This document shows, piece by piece, positions 10,838 through 21,120 of a stretch of DNA of 64,000 nucleotides. The notes under the pieces were generated by a model that made no database searches, was not told where the DNA came from, and saw nothing but the letters and a program-made list of their open reading frames with translations. How positions within the stretch are numbered: position 1 is the first letter of the stretch; every line of letters begins with the position of its first letter. A program made the translations under genes and the position numbers. The stretch is from Monodelphis domestica (Eukaryota > Chordata > Mammalia > Didelphimorphia > Didelphidae), in NCBI RefSeq assembly GCF_027887165.1, contig NC_077233.1:222241845-222305844 (forward strand), written 5' to 3'.

Positions 10838-10882
10838 GTTTCTTTCTTTCTTTCTTTCTTTTTCCTTTCTTCCCTTCCTCCC
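10838..10882. repeat. (TTTC)n / pyrimidine microsatellite
   Basis: tttctttctttctttctttttcc followed by C/T-rich sequence. It abuts the poly(A) side of the minus-strand SINE that follows, so it probably grew from that A-tail. Confidence 0.75.
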
Positions 10883-10885
10883 CTG

Positions 10886-11080
10886 TCTCTTAACCTTCCA
10901 TCTTAGAATCAATACTTTGTATTGCTTCCAAGGTAGAAGAATGGTAAGGGCTAGGCAATGAGGGTTAAGTGACTTGCCCAGGGTCACATAGCTAGAAAGT
11001 GTCTGATGCCAAATTTGAACCCAGGACCTCCCATCTCTGGGCCTGGCTCTCAATTCACTGAGCTACCCAGCTGCCCCTAC
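10886..11080 (-). mobile_element. WSINE-like SINE
   Basis: The reverse complement of the consensus, from 'ttaaccttccatcttagaat' through 'gggctaggcaatgagggtt' and 'cttgcccagggtcacatagc' to 'gagctacccagctgcccct'. Nearly full length. Confidence 0.93.
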
Positions 11081-11109
11081 CTCCACTGTTGTTTTGTGTT
11101 GTTTTTTTA

Positions 11110-11229
11110 ATAACCCTTACCTTCTGTCTTAGAATCAACACTATATATCAGTTCCAAGGCAAAAGAGTAGAAAGGGCTAGGCAATGGGGGTTAAGTCTCT
11201 CAATCCACTGAACTATCTAGCTGCCCCCA
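11110..11229 (-). mobile_element. WSINE-like SINE with internal deletion
   Basis: The tail and 'gggctaggcaatgggggtta' join directly to the head 'caatccactgaactatctag', so roughly the middle 80 bp of the element is missing. Confidence 0.88.
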
Positions 11230-11780
11230 ATCCCTCACACTGGTTTTTAAAAGACTGGACTTTCTAAATCTATGTGACTGAGAGACACAAGCACAAAAGA
11301 AACAATAAATCTTCAGATCCCTTCCATTACTAAGTCACTGGCATTATCATTTGGGGCCACTGAGCCTGGTGTAGACAAGATCAAGTTTAACAGACCGATC
11401 TGGGGCAGCTGAAATCCCCTGATTCTTTTCCCTTTCCCTATCCTTCCCTTCATGCTTTGCTTAGGGAATAGCCTATTGTGTGGTTCCAGAGCCTGAACAT
11501 GGATAGCTTTTCTCTCTGGTTCTGAGTGTAATGGATCCTAGGACATGCTTCGATTGCACAGAACATAAGTAGGGTTTCTCTGCCAGCTTCCAGTTCACGT
11601 TGGAATCCTTCACAGGGGTAGAAGATGGGAGGAGGGATTCTTCTGACCATAAGCAGGGTCTTGCACTGTGTGAATCTCTTAATTGGCTGCTGAGCTAGAA
11701 GAGGGATGACCCAAGACTGTTCAGTCCTGTTCAGGTAAACAATTACTCTATTAAGTCGAGGAACAGCTGAGCCCAGCTGT
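11230..11780. other. Unassigned sequence, no gene seen
   Basis: Mixed-composition sequence without a repeat I can name. A 66-codon minus ORF (11450-11650) has no recognisable domain. Confidence 0.4.
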
Positions 11781-11781
11781 C

Positions 11782-12030
11782 TTTGTTGTTATTCAGTTGT
11801 TTCAGTCATGTCTGACTCTTTGTGACCCCATTTGGAGTTTGCTTGGCAAAGATATAGGACTGGTTTGCCATTTTCTTCTCCAACTCATTTTGTAGATTAG
11901 GAACTGAGGCAAACAAGGTTAAGTGACATGCCCAGGGTCACACAGCTAGGAAGTATCTGAGGCTGAATTTGCCCTTGGGAAGATGTACCTTCCTGATTCT
12001 AAGCCCAGTGTTCTATCCACTGTCACCTAA

Positions 12031-12032
<2 letters not shown>
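11782..12032 (-). mobile_element. MAR1-like SINE (RTE/BovB tail), full length
   Basis: Read on the minus strand it ends in the RTE-type tail. On the plus strand this shows as ttcagtcatgtctgactctt, tgtgaccccatttggag and tttgccattttcttctccaa, then ggcaaacaaggttaagtgac and the head near 12030. Confidence 0.92.

Positions 12033-12033
<1 letters not shown>

Positions 12034-12062
<29 letters not shown>
12034..12062. repeat. (TA)n microsatellite
   Basis: About 14 perfect TA units next to the head of the minus-strand MAR1-like SINE. Confidence 0.95.
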
Positions 12063-12104
12063 CTGTGTCCCCCCCAAACAGCATGTATACAAATTCCATA
12101 TTAT

Positions 12105-12900
12105 CTGAGGCCAAGTTTGCTTTCTTAAACACTTTCCCCTAATTACATGTAATAATTTCAAATATGTTTTCTGAAATTTTGAGTCCAAATCACCTCTGTA
12201 AGATTTAAAATTAATATCTATAACTCCAAGTATTTTTATATGATTTATTAATAGTCATTTGAAGTAGGAAAAATACAAGAACAAAAGTAAAAGCCTAAGT
12301 AGAGACATGTGAGAAAATTCTCCTGCCTGGCACTCACCCCACCTCCACAAACTACGATCAGGGGAGAAGAGACGGAGAGTTGTAGCCATGCAAAACCTAT
12401 ATCCTCCCCATGTTAGCATGTAATGTGAGAGGGAGTGTGGGAAATTGGGATTTAGAGTTCTGGGGAGCAAATTCTAATTACACATCTCCTTCTTTCCTTT
12501 CCCTCCCTCCTCTTGGAGATGGTAAGCCATTTGATCCTGATTATACATGTATTATCTTGCAAAACATATTTGCATATCAGTCATGTTATGAGAGAACATT
12601 CATATAAAACCAAAACCTCAAAATAGAATAACATGAAAAAATATATGCCTAGATCTGCATTCAGAGAAGCCCAAATCTGATAAGGAAAATGGACCTGAGA
12701 ACTCCCATCTGAGTTTGAGAGCAGTCACCTTGGGAAAACAAGCCGCTCAGTGTCTGCTTCGCAGTGTCCTGGCCTGCAACTTCAGATTCTCCTGATTCAG
12801 AAGCCATCTCTGTGCCCACTGTGCCAAGAAGTTGTTTGGATAGATCAGTACACAGGAGTGCACAACTTGGGAATAATTTTTTTATGCGCCTACAGTTGAC
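12105..12900 (-). mobile_element. Old L1 3' end with an unidentified insert
   Basis: 12105-12195 ('aattacatgtaataatttca', 'tttctgaaattttgagt') and 12476-12660 ('tccctcctcttggagatggt', 'gcaaaacatatttgcatatc', 'cctagatctgcattcaga') align block by block with the old L1 3' UTR at 26860-27100. The roughly 280 bp between them (about 12196-12475) has no counterpart there and may be a later insertion. The stretch from 12660 to 12900 is only tentatively L1. Confidence 0.6.
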
Positions 12901-12999
12901 AACTACTGAGGAAACCTGGGTCACTTAAACTTCTGCCCACCTTTCCCGAACCAGATAGCCCTTTCCTCTCACCTAATTACTAACACTTGAACATGAGTT

Positions 13000-13130
13000 T
13001 CTGTCCTTTTTGTGTGTTATGGACTTTTTGGCAGTCTCATGATCCCTTCTCTGAATAGTTTTTTTATGTATAAAATAAGTACATAGGATCACACCCAGGG
13101 AAAACCTTTTAAAAGGTGGCAGACACATAG
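13000..13130 (-). mobile_element. MITE ('cagaggttcttaa' family), reversed copy
   Basis: ttttgtgtgttatggacttt, ttggcagtctcatgatccct and 'tgtataaaataagtacatag' are the reverse complement of the right and central parts of the elements at 9775-10366 and 2388-2474. Confidence 0.55.
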
Positions 13131-13136
13131 CCAGGT

Positions 13137-13317
13137 ATGTGAATCAATACTAAGTATTGGTTCCAAGGCAGAAGTATTTGTAAGGGCTGGGAAATTGGTA
13201 TTAAGTGACTTGCCCAAGGTCACAGAGCTTTGAACCTAGATTTCAACCCAGGACCACCACCCCCAACCCCTTTTTCTAGGCCTGGAACTCTATCTACTGA
13301 GTCCAACTAACTTCCCC
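13137..13317 (-). mobile_element. WSINE-like SINE, diverged
   Basis: gaatcaatactaagtattgg, 'gacttgcccaaggtcacaga', then the head near 'ctactgagtccaactaactt'. A C-rich patch sits in the middle. Confidence 0.85.
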
Positions 13318-13639
13318 TGAATCAGCAATTGAGAGCAAATTGTTAATTGTTAGAAGTCAGGGCTTGATTTATTGTTTTGTTATCGATAAAAAATGATAGT
13401 GAAAATGTTAATAAATTCAATTAAACTTAAAAGTGTCTAGTGTACATTTCTCTTTTTCTAGAGAGCTGATTGTTAAAAGACTTACTGTAATCCCAGTGTT
13501 CAGAGAGGCTAAAGCTAACATATCTCTTGAGTCTGGGAGTTCTGCGATGCAGTGGGTTATAATGATGAGTGTCTACACAAAGTTCAGCATCAGTATGATA
13601 AGCCCCCAGAGTTAGGAGTTGCCAAATTGCCCAAAGAAG

Positions 13640-13789
13640 GATAGTTAGGTAGAACAGAAGATAGAGAAACAGACCTGGAGTTGGGAGGACCTGGATTCAA
13701 ATTTGACCTAAGATACTTCCTAGTTGTGTGGCCTGGGCAAGTTACAACCCTGATTATCTAGCCCCTGCCACTCTTCTTAGAATGGAGAC
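13640..13789 (+). mobile_element. WSINE-like SINE cut by an LTR
   Basis: The head and body are present ('tggagttgggaggacctgga', 'tgtgtggcctgggcaagtta', 'tctagcccctgccactcttc'). It ends abruptly where the minus-strand LTR begins at 13790. The missing tail is not obvious on the far side of the viral remnant. Confidence 0.8.
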
Positions 13790-14217
13790 TGTAAAGATAA
13801 TTTTAGGGTTGTGATTTAAAATCTAAATTAATTGGTCGCCAGGGAAAAATCCTAAATAAAATACCCAAGTCAGTTTGGAAATTTATGGTAATTTTAATTA
13901 ATATATAGGGAAGGTTTTTAAGGCAAAAGAGGGAAGAGGGTATAGGATTTCTCCCACCTGGCCTGTGCCAGGGGGAGTTCAAGATCTCCGCTGTTAGGTC
14001 TCTGAAGGAGATTAGAGGCTTCTAAGAGGATAAAGTTTGGACCCTTCATAGTTACTTAACACCTTTTTGTATTAAGATCTTAAAATAGACTTAGCTTAAG
14101 GTTCTAGCTTCACTATAAAGGAAGAACTAAGTACCTTTATTGTTCAATCAGGAGATTACAATTTCAGCTTCTCCATAAAGTATGATCTAAGTAGGGTGGA
14201 GTAATCTAGATCTCACA
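13790..14217 (-). mobile_element. 3' LTR of an endogenous retrovirus remnant
   Basis: Read on the minus strand it starts TGTGAGATCTAGATTACTCC and ends ...ccctggcgaccaattaattt...ctttaca. That matches the end of the 22945-23629 LTR ('ccctggtgacca', ...'cccttaaca'). Immediately outside the start, on the minus strand, lies 'atcatcagggggaa', a good polypurine tract, so this is a 3' LTR joined to viral internal sequence rather than a solo LTR. About 428 bp; old. Confidence 0.7.
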
Positions 14218-15060
14218 TTTCCCCCTGATGATCATTGGGAGACTAGTCTCCCCATTGATCATTTAACATAATCATCTTGTAGTTCTAAACACTTCTAACT
14301 ACAGATGTATACAATATTCAGTCTCTAAGAGGAAATTACAATAGTTAAGGAGGAATAGAAAAGAGAGAATGCTTAGGCACATTGACAAAAAGCCAAATTA
14401 GGGGCAGTTACCTTTGGCATAAAAGTGTACATTTACAATAAATGTTCAATCAAATTTCAGTTCAATCAACCACACCCAAAGTTCATTCTTGATCTTCTTG
14501 ATGTAGTGTAGGTTTTCCGGTATCTTTCTGCAATAGTTCATTCTCTGGATTTAGGGGTTAGCAAGCTTCTTTCCATGAAGATTTTTCTCGAACAAAAATG
14601 TCAAAATCTTGGATTTTTATTAAAATACAATACTAAGACAAATGGTAAGTGTTTTTTTAAGAAAAGGAGGGACTAACTGGTTTTGGTCTCAACAGTGGGG
14701 TCTAGCCCATAAGAAGCCCTTGTATTTCCATCCTGAGTGAGAAAGGGAGAAGCCAATCTTAAATAAAAAACTGAACCAAACAAATCAAAAAAGGAGAGAG
14801 TTTCTGACTGAGGTCTTTTGTCTGTGACTCTCCAGGTATCAGGATGTGACTTTAGTGAGGAATGGGGAAGGAAAGAGTCTCTGTACTACAGCTAGTTTCA
14901 AAGGAATTAACTAGGAAGAATTGCACTGTGGATGATGACTGGGTTCTATCTTTGGAGTTTGCTAGTGAAACATGAACACAGAAATCTGACACTGCAAATC
15001 AGCTGATCTAGAAAGAGACTGTCACCTGGAAACGAACAATTCATTTCCAGTTATGAAGTC
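14218..15060 (-). mobile_element. Internal remnant of the same endogenous retrovirus
   Basis: The sequence next to the polypurine tract is AT-rich and has no long ORF, as expected for the decayed 3' part of a provirus. The far boundary is a guess, because old L1 sequence is recognisable from about 15130. No gag, pol or env domain is recognisable, so the assignment rests on position only. It is broken and old. Confidence 0.4.
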
Positions 15061-15129
15061 TATCGTTCATCTGTAACCTTTTCTAATACATATTCTATTT
15101 TATTTAGTGAATTCTAATAATCAAAAGAT

Positions 15130-16180
15130 AAAACAGAGCCATTCTGAACAGCAATTTGGAATTATGCAAATGAAGTGACTGAAATGTTTATACTCTTTAG
15201 TCAAGAGATGCCACTGTTGGGCATATATCGTAAGGAGGTCAATGCTGTATACAGCAAAATATAAACTTATTACACTTTTGTAACAGTAAAGACTCAGAAA
15301 TATAGTTAGTGCTCACCATGGCTTGTACATGTAGTGGATTATTACTGTGCTATAAGAAAAAATTATTATGATGAATATAAAGAAGCATAGGAAGATAACA
15401 TATGCACTCTGCAATTGAAGCAAACAGAACCAGGTAAATAATATATATGATGTCTCTGATAAATGTAAATGGAAGAACAGAAAAATCAAAGCTGAATGCT
15501 ACAAGCTTATAAAGACCAAAGCAGGTCCCTAAGAAGAGATATTTAAAGATATTTTATATATTTATAGTAGCTCTTTTTATGGTGGCAAAGAATTGGAAAT
15601 TTGAAGGAATGTCCATCAAGGGGAATGGTTGAACAAATTGTTGTATATGATAGCAGTGGAATCTCATTGCATTGTAAGGAATGATGAACAGAACGATTTC
15701 AGAAAGAGCTGGAAAGACCTACATGGACTGATGGGGAGTGAAATAAGCAGAACTGGGAGAACATTATACACAGTAACTGCAATATTGTGGGATGATCAAA
15801 TATGATGGACTTAGCTATAATCGGCAATACAATGATCCAGGACAACTCTGAGGGACTTCAGGCAAATAATGCTGTCCACTTCCACAGAAAGAATTGTTGG
15901 ATATAAATGCAGATAAAATCATATGATTTTTCACTAATTTTTTTGGAGTTTTGTTTTGGAGGGTTGGTTTTATATGATTATTCATCTACAAAAATAAATG
16001 ATATTGGAATATGTTTTGTACAATAATACATACATAACTCAGATTGAATTGCTTGCCAGTTTCTGGAGGGAGGAGAGAAGGGAGGGAAGGAGATAATTTG
16101 AATTATATAACTTTGGAAAACTTAGGTGAGAATTTGTCATTATATGTAATTGGTGAAATAAAATATCTTTATTTTAAAAA
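15130..16180 (+). mobile_element. Old L1 3' ends (one or two copies)
   Basis: 15150-15250 encodes a worn ORF2 C-terminus ('agcaatttggaattatgcaa', 'ccactgttgggcatatat'). From about 15545 a better-kept 3' end appears ('ggtggcaaagaattggaaat', 'gaacaaattgttgtatatga', 'gagctggaaagacctacatg', 'agaactgggagaacattata'), then a 3' UTR and A-tail near 16175. The 15250-15540 stretch repeats part of the same region, suggesting two overlapping L1 insertions. Confidence 0.75.
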
Positions 16181-16184
16181 AAGA

Positions 16185-16708
16185 TATTCTGTTCTCTTTT
16201 TCAGATATGGGCAAACACAGGTGTAGAAAAATACATACAATATCAGACATTACATATGCACACATACATATGTTTCCATAAATTCTGAGTATTTTTCTAT
16301 ATAGATTAATTTTGCTCATCTATTTTTACTTCTTTGTTAAAAGGGCTTGCTCTCTGAGAGGCTATGGAGAAGTGATTCATTGGGAAATGGAGGTGATGTT
16401 TTAAAAGGTAATATTTATTTTATATTTTACAGATTATTTTTAAAAAGATATCTATCTTTCTTAAGAAATCAGGCTAGAAAATGAAGAGACCATTCACCAA
16501 GAGGGAGGAGCTGCTGAATGAGGTAAGATAGCTAAAGAGGGAATTGGAGAGAAATTAAAAACAGTTACTGTTCACAGAGGAAAAAAGAGAAGCATTAAAG
16601 AGGTAATTAACACCTTTCTTCTGAATAGCAGCCAAAGGCTAAGACTAGACAAAGCCAAGAACTGAAAAAGGGTAATCTTGGGGAGGAGAAAAAAATTGAC
16701 TTCCTTTC
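16185..16708. other. Unassigned AT-rich sequence
   Basis: No gene, SINE or LINE that I can support. It leads into the GAAA microsatellite. Confidence 0.4.
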
Positions 16709-16709
16709 A

Positions 16710-16975
<266 letters not shown>

Positions 16976-17378
16976 GGCTAGATAAGAGAAGTTTACAGCA
17001 GTTGAGTGATGACATGGGTACTTAATTTGTGTTTAGGAGGTTATTCTTTGTTTAACCCTTCTAACTGGAGTGTTATGCTGCTTGTAAAAATTTAAAAATT
17101 ACGTGTTCTGTAGAAAAAGCACAGGGAAATGATTGTTTTGTATTAGTGCTTCTCTCAGTCACCTACATGTGAAATGGCCACCTATAAGTTACCTTCTATA
17201 AGCTCCACCTTTCATTTGATGGCAACTATCCAAATGAGGTGTTGGTTGGCCTTTATAGGTCTAACTTTACATATGCTCATCTTATTTTAGTGATAAAGCT
17301 ATAATATTACCCTTTGCCATTCCCTCTTTTACTTTATGTTGGGTAGGGAAATGGGGCCACTGTTTAGATTATATACAG
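16976..17378. other. Unassigned sequence, no gene seen
   Basis: No repeat or exon recognised. Confidence 0.4.
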
Positions 17379-17379
17379 A

Positions 17380-17695
17380 GAGGAAACAGTTAGATAGCAC
17401 AGTGGACAGAGTGCCAGGTCTGGAGTCAAGAGCATCTGGGTCTGAATCTACCCTCAGACACTTCCTAACTGTGTGACCCTGGGCAAGTCATTTAACTCTA
17501 ATTGTGTACCCCTTATGGCTCTTCTGCGTTAGAATCAATAGATTCATGAGATAGAAAATAAGGATAAAAAAAAAGACCAGCAAAGACTAGACAATTGGGG
17601 CAAGTCATTTAACTCTAATTGTCCATCCTTTATGGTTCATCTACCTTAGCATAAATAAATTCTAAGATGGAAAGTAAGGATTAAAAAAAAAAAAA
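17380..17695 (+). mobile_element. WSINE-like SINE with duplicated 3' half
   Basis: The head and body run from 17380 ('tagatagcacagtggacaga', 'tgtgtgaccctgggcaagtc') to an A-tail near 17572. A second copy of the 3' half follows (17598-17692), beginning gggcaagtcatttaactcta as in the first. The repeat period is 117 bp and includes downstream 'gaccagcaaagactag', so it is a local tandem duplication rather than a second insertion. Confidence 0.85.
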
Positions 17696-17705
17696 GACCA
17701 GCATA

Positions 17706-17812
17706 GTCTAGGCAATTGGGAGTGAATGACTTACCCAGGATCATTTGAGCCCAGGACCTCCCAAGTCTGTGCATGACTCTCTAACCACCAAGTGATCCAG
17801 CTGCCTCCACTT
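17706..17812 (-). mobile_element. WSINE-like SINE, 5' half
   Basis: tctaggcaattgggagtgaa, 'gacttacccaggatcatttg', 'gcccaggacctcccaagtct' and 'aagtgatccagctgcctcc'. It faces the plus-strand SINE just upstream, giving an inverted SINE pair. Confidence 0.85.
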
Positions 17813-17836
17813 TTATGTCTTAGAACTGATACTAAG

Positions 17837-18037
17837 GGGGCAGCTGGGTAGCTCAGTGGATTGAGAGTCAGGCCTAGAGATGGGAGGTCCTGGGTTCAAT
17901 TCTGGCCTCAGACACTTCCCAGCTGTGTGACCTTGGGCAAGTCACTTGAACCCCATTGCCTAGCCCTTACCACTCTTCTGCCTTAGAGCCAATACCCAGA
18001 ATTGATTCCAAGACGGAAGGTAGGGGTTTAAAAAAAG
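17837..18037 (+). mobile_element. WSINE-like SINE, full length and young
   Basis: A well-kept copy from ggggcagctgggtagctcag to taggggttt plus A-tail. The flanks gaactgatactaag and gaactaatactaag are its target-site duplication. The target was the tail of an older SINE ('tatgtcttagaactgatact' ... 'acagaagataagggtttt'). Confidence 0.95.
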
Positions 18038-18339
18038 AAGAACTAATACTAAGACAGAAGATAAGGGTTTTAAAAAATGGTAGGGGGAGATACTCTAGGG
18101 AGGAGAGTGTTGTGAGTGATTTTAATGGTCTCATTTTGCACCTAAATGATCCGTCTCTGTTCCCTTAATAGCTACCTCACTTATCAACTTCCCTTTGCTA
18201 ATGTGGACCTGAGGTTATTTTGTTTTTCCTTCTCTCTCGTTGCCCATCTATTTCTGGGCGGGGAGGAGGCTGCTGAAATCGAGCACATTTACTGCTTGAG
18301 ACAGAGGCTACTTGGGCACAATTCAAGGCTTACTTTGTT

Positions 18340-18530
18340 CCAATAAAGTTAAGTACAAGGTAATTCCTGGCATTTGCCATTTTGAAAACACTAAATAGTT
18401 TATCTGTTGCTTGATAAAATGTATCGGCTCCAGGAACAGATGGCAAAATTGAATCAGGGGTCAGCGGCTTGCCCAAGGTCACTGGAGTCAGTTGCCCGGA
18501 CTGTTAGCTCAAGTTCTCTGCTCCCTCCCC
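18340..18530 (-). mobile_element. Possible MIR-like SINE, degraded
   Basis: gcggcttgcccaaggtcact and 'gttagctcaagttctctgct' look like the reversed core and head of a MIR. The rest is too worn to delimit. Confidence 0.35.
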
Positions 18531-18555
18531 CTCTCCCTGACTCATTGTTTTTAAC

Positions 18556-18975
18556 GTGACAGCATGGGGGCAACTGTTGTCAGCAACAGGCTAGGCACAG
18601 GAAAACAGTTGGAATGGAAAGAGGAGGAGCGAGCTGCCTTCTTCGGGGCGGGCTTGGCAAGGGGCCTTGACCTGATCTGTGCCATGGGCGGCCTTCCCAG
18701 GATGTTAACGAGACACACGAAGGCTTTGGAAAGACAGAAAGTGGCCAACGACGACAACAACAAACCGATGCCTCCCCTGAGCAGAACTTTATTGTGTGTC
18801 TGCTAACCTGCTTCTGAGCACACTCACCCAGCGCCGAGCAAATAGTCGGTTCTTTTTTTGGTGGGCTCAATCTGAATCAGCCTGAGGGTTTAAGGGAAAT
18901 CGTGCTTAAAGAAAACAAAAATCCCACCTGGAGGCGCACAGCCCACACATTTCACAGCTGTTTCATTGTTGGGAC
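18556..18975. other. GC-richer single-copy block, function unknown
   Basis: This stretch is clearly richer in G+C and CpG than its surroundings (gagcgagctgcc, ttcggggcgggc, ggccaacgacgacaac, cagcgccgagcaaa). It has overlapping short ORFs on both strands (18564-18806 plus, 18580-18870 minus) that match no family I know. It is not a transposon I recognise. It could be a regulatory element or a remnant exon; I cannot decide. Confidence 0.4.
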
Positions 18976-19061
18976 CATTTAAAAAATGACCTCAGGTAGG
19001 AAACGGGCAGGTTTAAGCAGGCTATTTTGCACTGACCCCACTGTAGTTATTATTATTTTTT

Positions 19062-19222
19062 TTAATTTTAAGCCCTTACCTTCCATCTTGGAGTCAATAC
19101 TGTGTATTCTCCAAGGCAGAAGAGTGGTAAGGGCTAGGCAATGGGGGTCAAGTGACTTGCCCAAGGTCATATAGCTGGGAAGTGTCTGAGACCAAAATTG
19201 AACCTAGGACCTCCTGTTCTCC
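19062..19222 (-). mobile_element. WSINE-like SINE, 5'-truncated
   Basis: gcccttaccttccatcttgg, 'agaagagtggtaagggctag', 'gacttgcccaaggtcatata', 'gaacctaggacctcctgttc'. The head is missing. Confidence 0.92.
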
Positions 19223-19263
19223 CTTCTGTAGTTTATTAAGAGAATCATGCACACACAATTTAT

Positions 19264-19697
19264 ATATAGTAGTAGTAGTCTCTTGGTAACCAAGGATGAC
19301 GATTGTCTTTGTTCACTTTCATCTGTGATGTAGATGAGTGTGCACAAAAACACTTGTGCGTGAAGGAGATTTAAATGGAAAAGTCGATGCACAGAGACAG
19401 TCCCACTCTCTCGGTGTTGGAAGCCTGGGTCCAGTGGCACGAAAAGTCATTACACCTGGAGACTTCCTCAGCTGCATTGGATGGCCGTGTTGTCCTTTGT
19501 GCTCCAACATGCCCTAAGCACTCCACAGTGCTTTGCTGCGTCGCCCTCTCAGCCGTTGAACCTTCTTATTGGTTTCTTCCATCTGTTTGGCCGAAGCAGT
19601 CTTCACATGCTGGGTGAGCAAAGCCCTGGTTCACCAGAGGTCGACGACCCGATGGCTACCCTCACAAGGTTTAGCCGGCCTGTCGAAGCCGTTGCCC
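19264..19697. other. Unclassified CpG-bearing block
   Basis: From agtagtagtagtctcttggt to 'ggcctgtcgaagccgttgcc' the sequence has many CpGs (gcgtcgccctctcagccgtt, gtcgacgacccgatgg) in an otherwise CpG-poor region. Overlapping ORFs on the two strands show no known domain. It resembles a young repeat of unknown type or a small retrocopy; I do not recognise it. Confidence 0.4.
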
Positions 19698-20178
19698 AGG
19701 TGTGTGTGTGTATATATATATATATATACATTATATATAAACTATATATAGTTTATAATTTTATTTATACATAATTTCATATCTCTATATACATTTGCAT
19801 ACATGCAAATATACTGTATATAGAACATAAAATTTTATATCCATCCATATATACACATGTATAAATGTTATAGAATATATAAATTTGTTTCTATATAATT
19901 TTATATAGACATGCATACATGTATAAATATACAATTTAAACATTACATATAATATTATTTAGGTAATTTATGTCTGCACATATATACACATATTATCTGT
20001 ATATAATATACAATTTTATATCTACACATAAATCTATGAGATACATGTATAAATTATATCAAAGATATAATTTTATATCCACATATACATATATAAATAT
20101 ATACACATATACTTTATATATAGTATACAATTTTATGTTTATACATACATACATATATACATACATATGTGTGGGTGT
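19698..20178. repeat. Complex TA/ATAC-rich simple repeat
   Basis: It starts as (gt)n then (ta)n and continues for about 480 bp as degenerate tatatac/acatatat sequence with recurring aattttatat blocks. The ORFs reported across it (poly-Tyr/Ile) are not genes. Confidence 0.95.
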
Positions 20179-20195
20179 GGGTATAGGTGTAACCT

Positions 20196-20322
20196 ATAGG
20201 CTAGGCAATTGGGGTTAAATGACTGTCCCAGGGTCATACAGATAGGAAGTGTCTGAAGCCAAATTTAAATCCAGGATTTCCTGTCTCCAGCCTTGGCTCA
20301 CTATCCACTGCACCACCTCCCT
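20196..20322 (-). mobile_element. WSINE-like SINE, 3'-truncated
   Basis: ggctaggcaattggggttaa, 'tgtcccagggtcatacagat', ending with the head near 'ccactgcaccacctccctga'. The tail is replaced by the simple repeat on the left. Confidence 0.88.
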
Positions 20323-20334
20323 GACCTGAGAATT

Positions 20335-21120
20335 ATATTTTGATGTCAAGATATTTGTAACTCAGATATTTCCCTTAATTGTTGCTAATATATTTTAATT
20401 TATAAAAAATTTTGATGACATCATTGATGTTTTCCTTTCCACTCTCCACCAGACTTTCATTATACACTATCAGAGTATAGTCAATAAAATTAAACAATGA
20501 AAAAGTTGAATAGCACACGCCTCATGCCATACCTACAGTCCATATCCTCTCTCTCTAGAGGAGGCAGGTTTGTTTTATCATCAGTTTTCTGGACTCAGGA
20601 TTGGTCAGGCCCTTGATCTCTTTTTTTTTTTTTTAATTTTATTTTTTCCAAGGCAGAAGAGTGGTAAGGGCTAGGCAATGGGGGTCAAGTGACTTGCCCA
20701 GGGTCACACAGCTAGGAAGTGTCTGAGGTCAGATTTGAACCTAGGACCTCCCATCTCTAGGCCTGGCTCTCCATCCACTGAGCCGCCCCCCACCCAAGTT
20801 CTCTTCTAATGTTACCTTCCTTTAATTATAGTCATTATGTAAATTATTTCCCTGGTTCTGCTTATTTCACTCTCTGTTGATAGAAGTCTTTCTATTTCTC
20901 TGAATTCTTCATATTGTTGTCCATCATATCACAATCATACTGATATATCATCATATTCATAGAACTTGATTTGTGTAGCCATTCCCTAATCAATGTTCAC
21001 CTGTTTTATTTCTAGTCTATTTGGCAACAAGAAAAAGTTCTATGAATATTTTGATATATAGGAGTCCTTTCACTCTCTCTGTGATGGGATATGTCTAGTA
21101 GTGTTATTTAATAATAGACT
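20335..21120 (-). mobile_element. Old L1 3' end, with a SINE inside
   Basis: On the minus strand the 20800-21110 part matches the ORF2 end and 3' UTR of L1 ('ccctggttctgcttatttca', 'tttgtgtagccattccct', 'tatgaatattttgatatata'). 20335-20620 is probably the outer 3' UTR. The SINE at 20634-20796 splits it. Confidence 0.6.
20634..20796 (-). mobile_element. WSINE-like SINE
   Basis: ttccaaggcagaagagtggt, 'cttgcccagggtcacacagc', 'gcctggctctccatccactg'. The extreme tail is shortened but a T-run (poly-A side) sits at 20621-20634. Confidence 0.93.

Noticed and set aside
10838-10882. CRISPR-like or regulatory array
   Set aside because: It is a TTTC microsatellite beside a SINE A-tail; the organism is a mammal and no spacer pattern exists.
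19970-20218. Tyr/Ile-rich ORF
   Set aside because: Translation of the TA/ATAC simple repeat.
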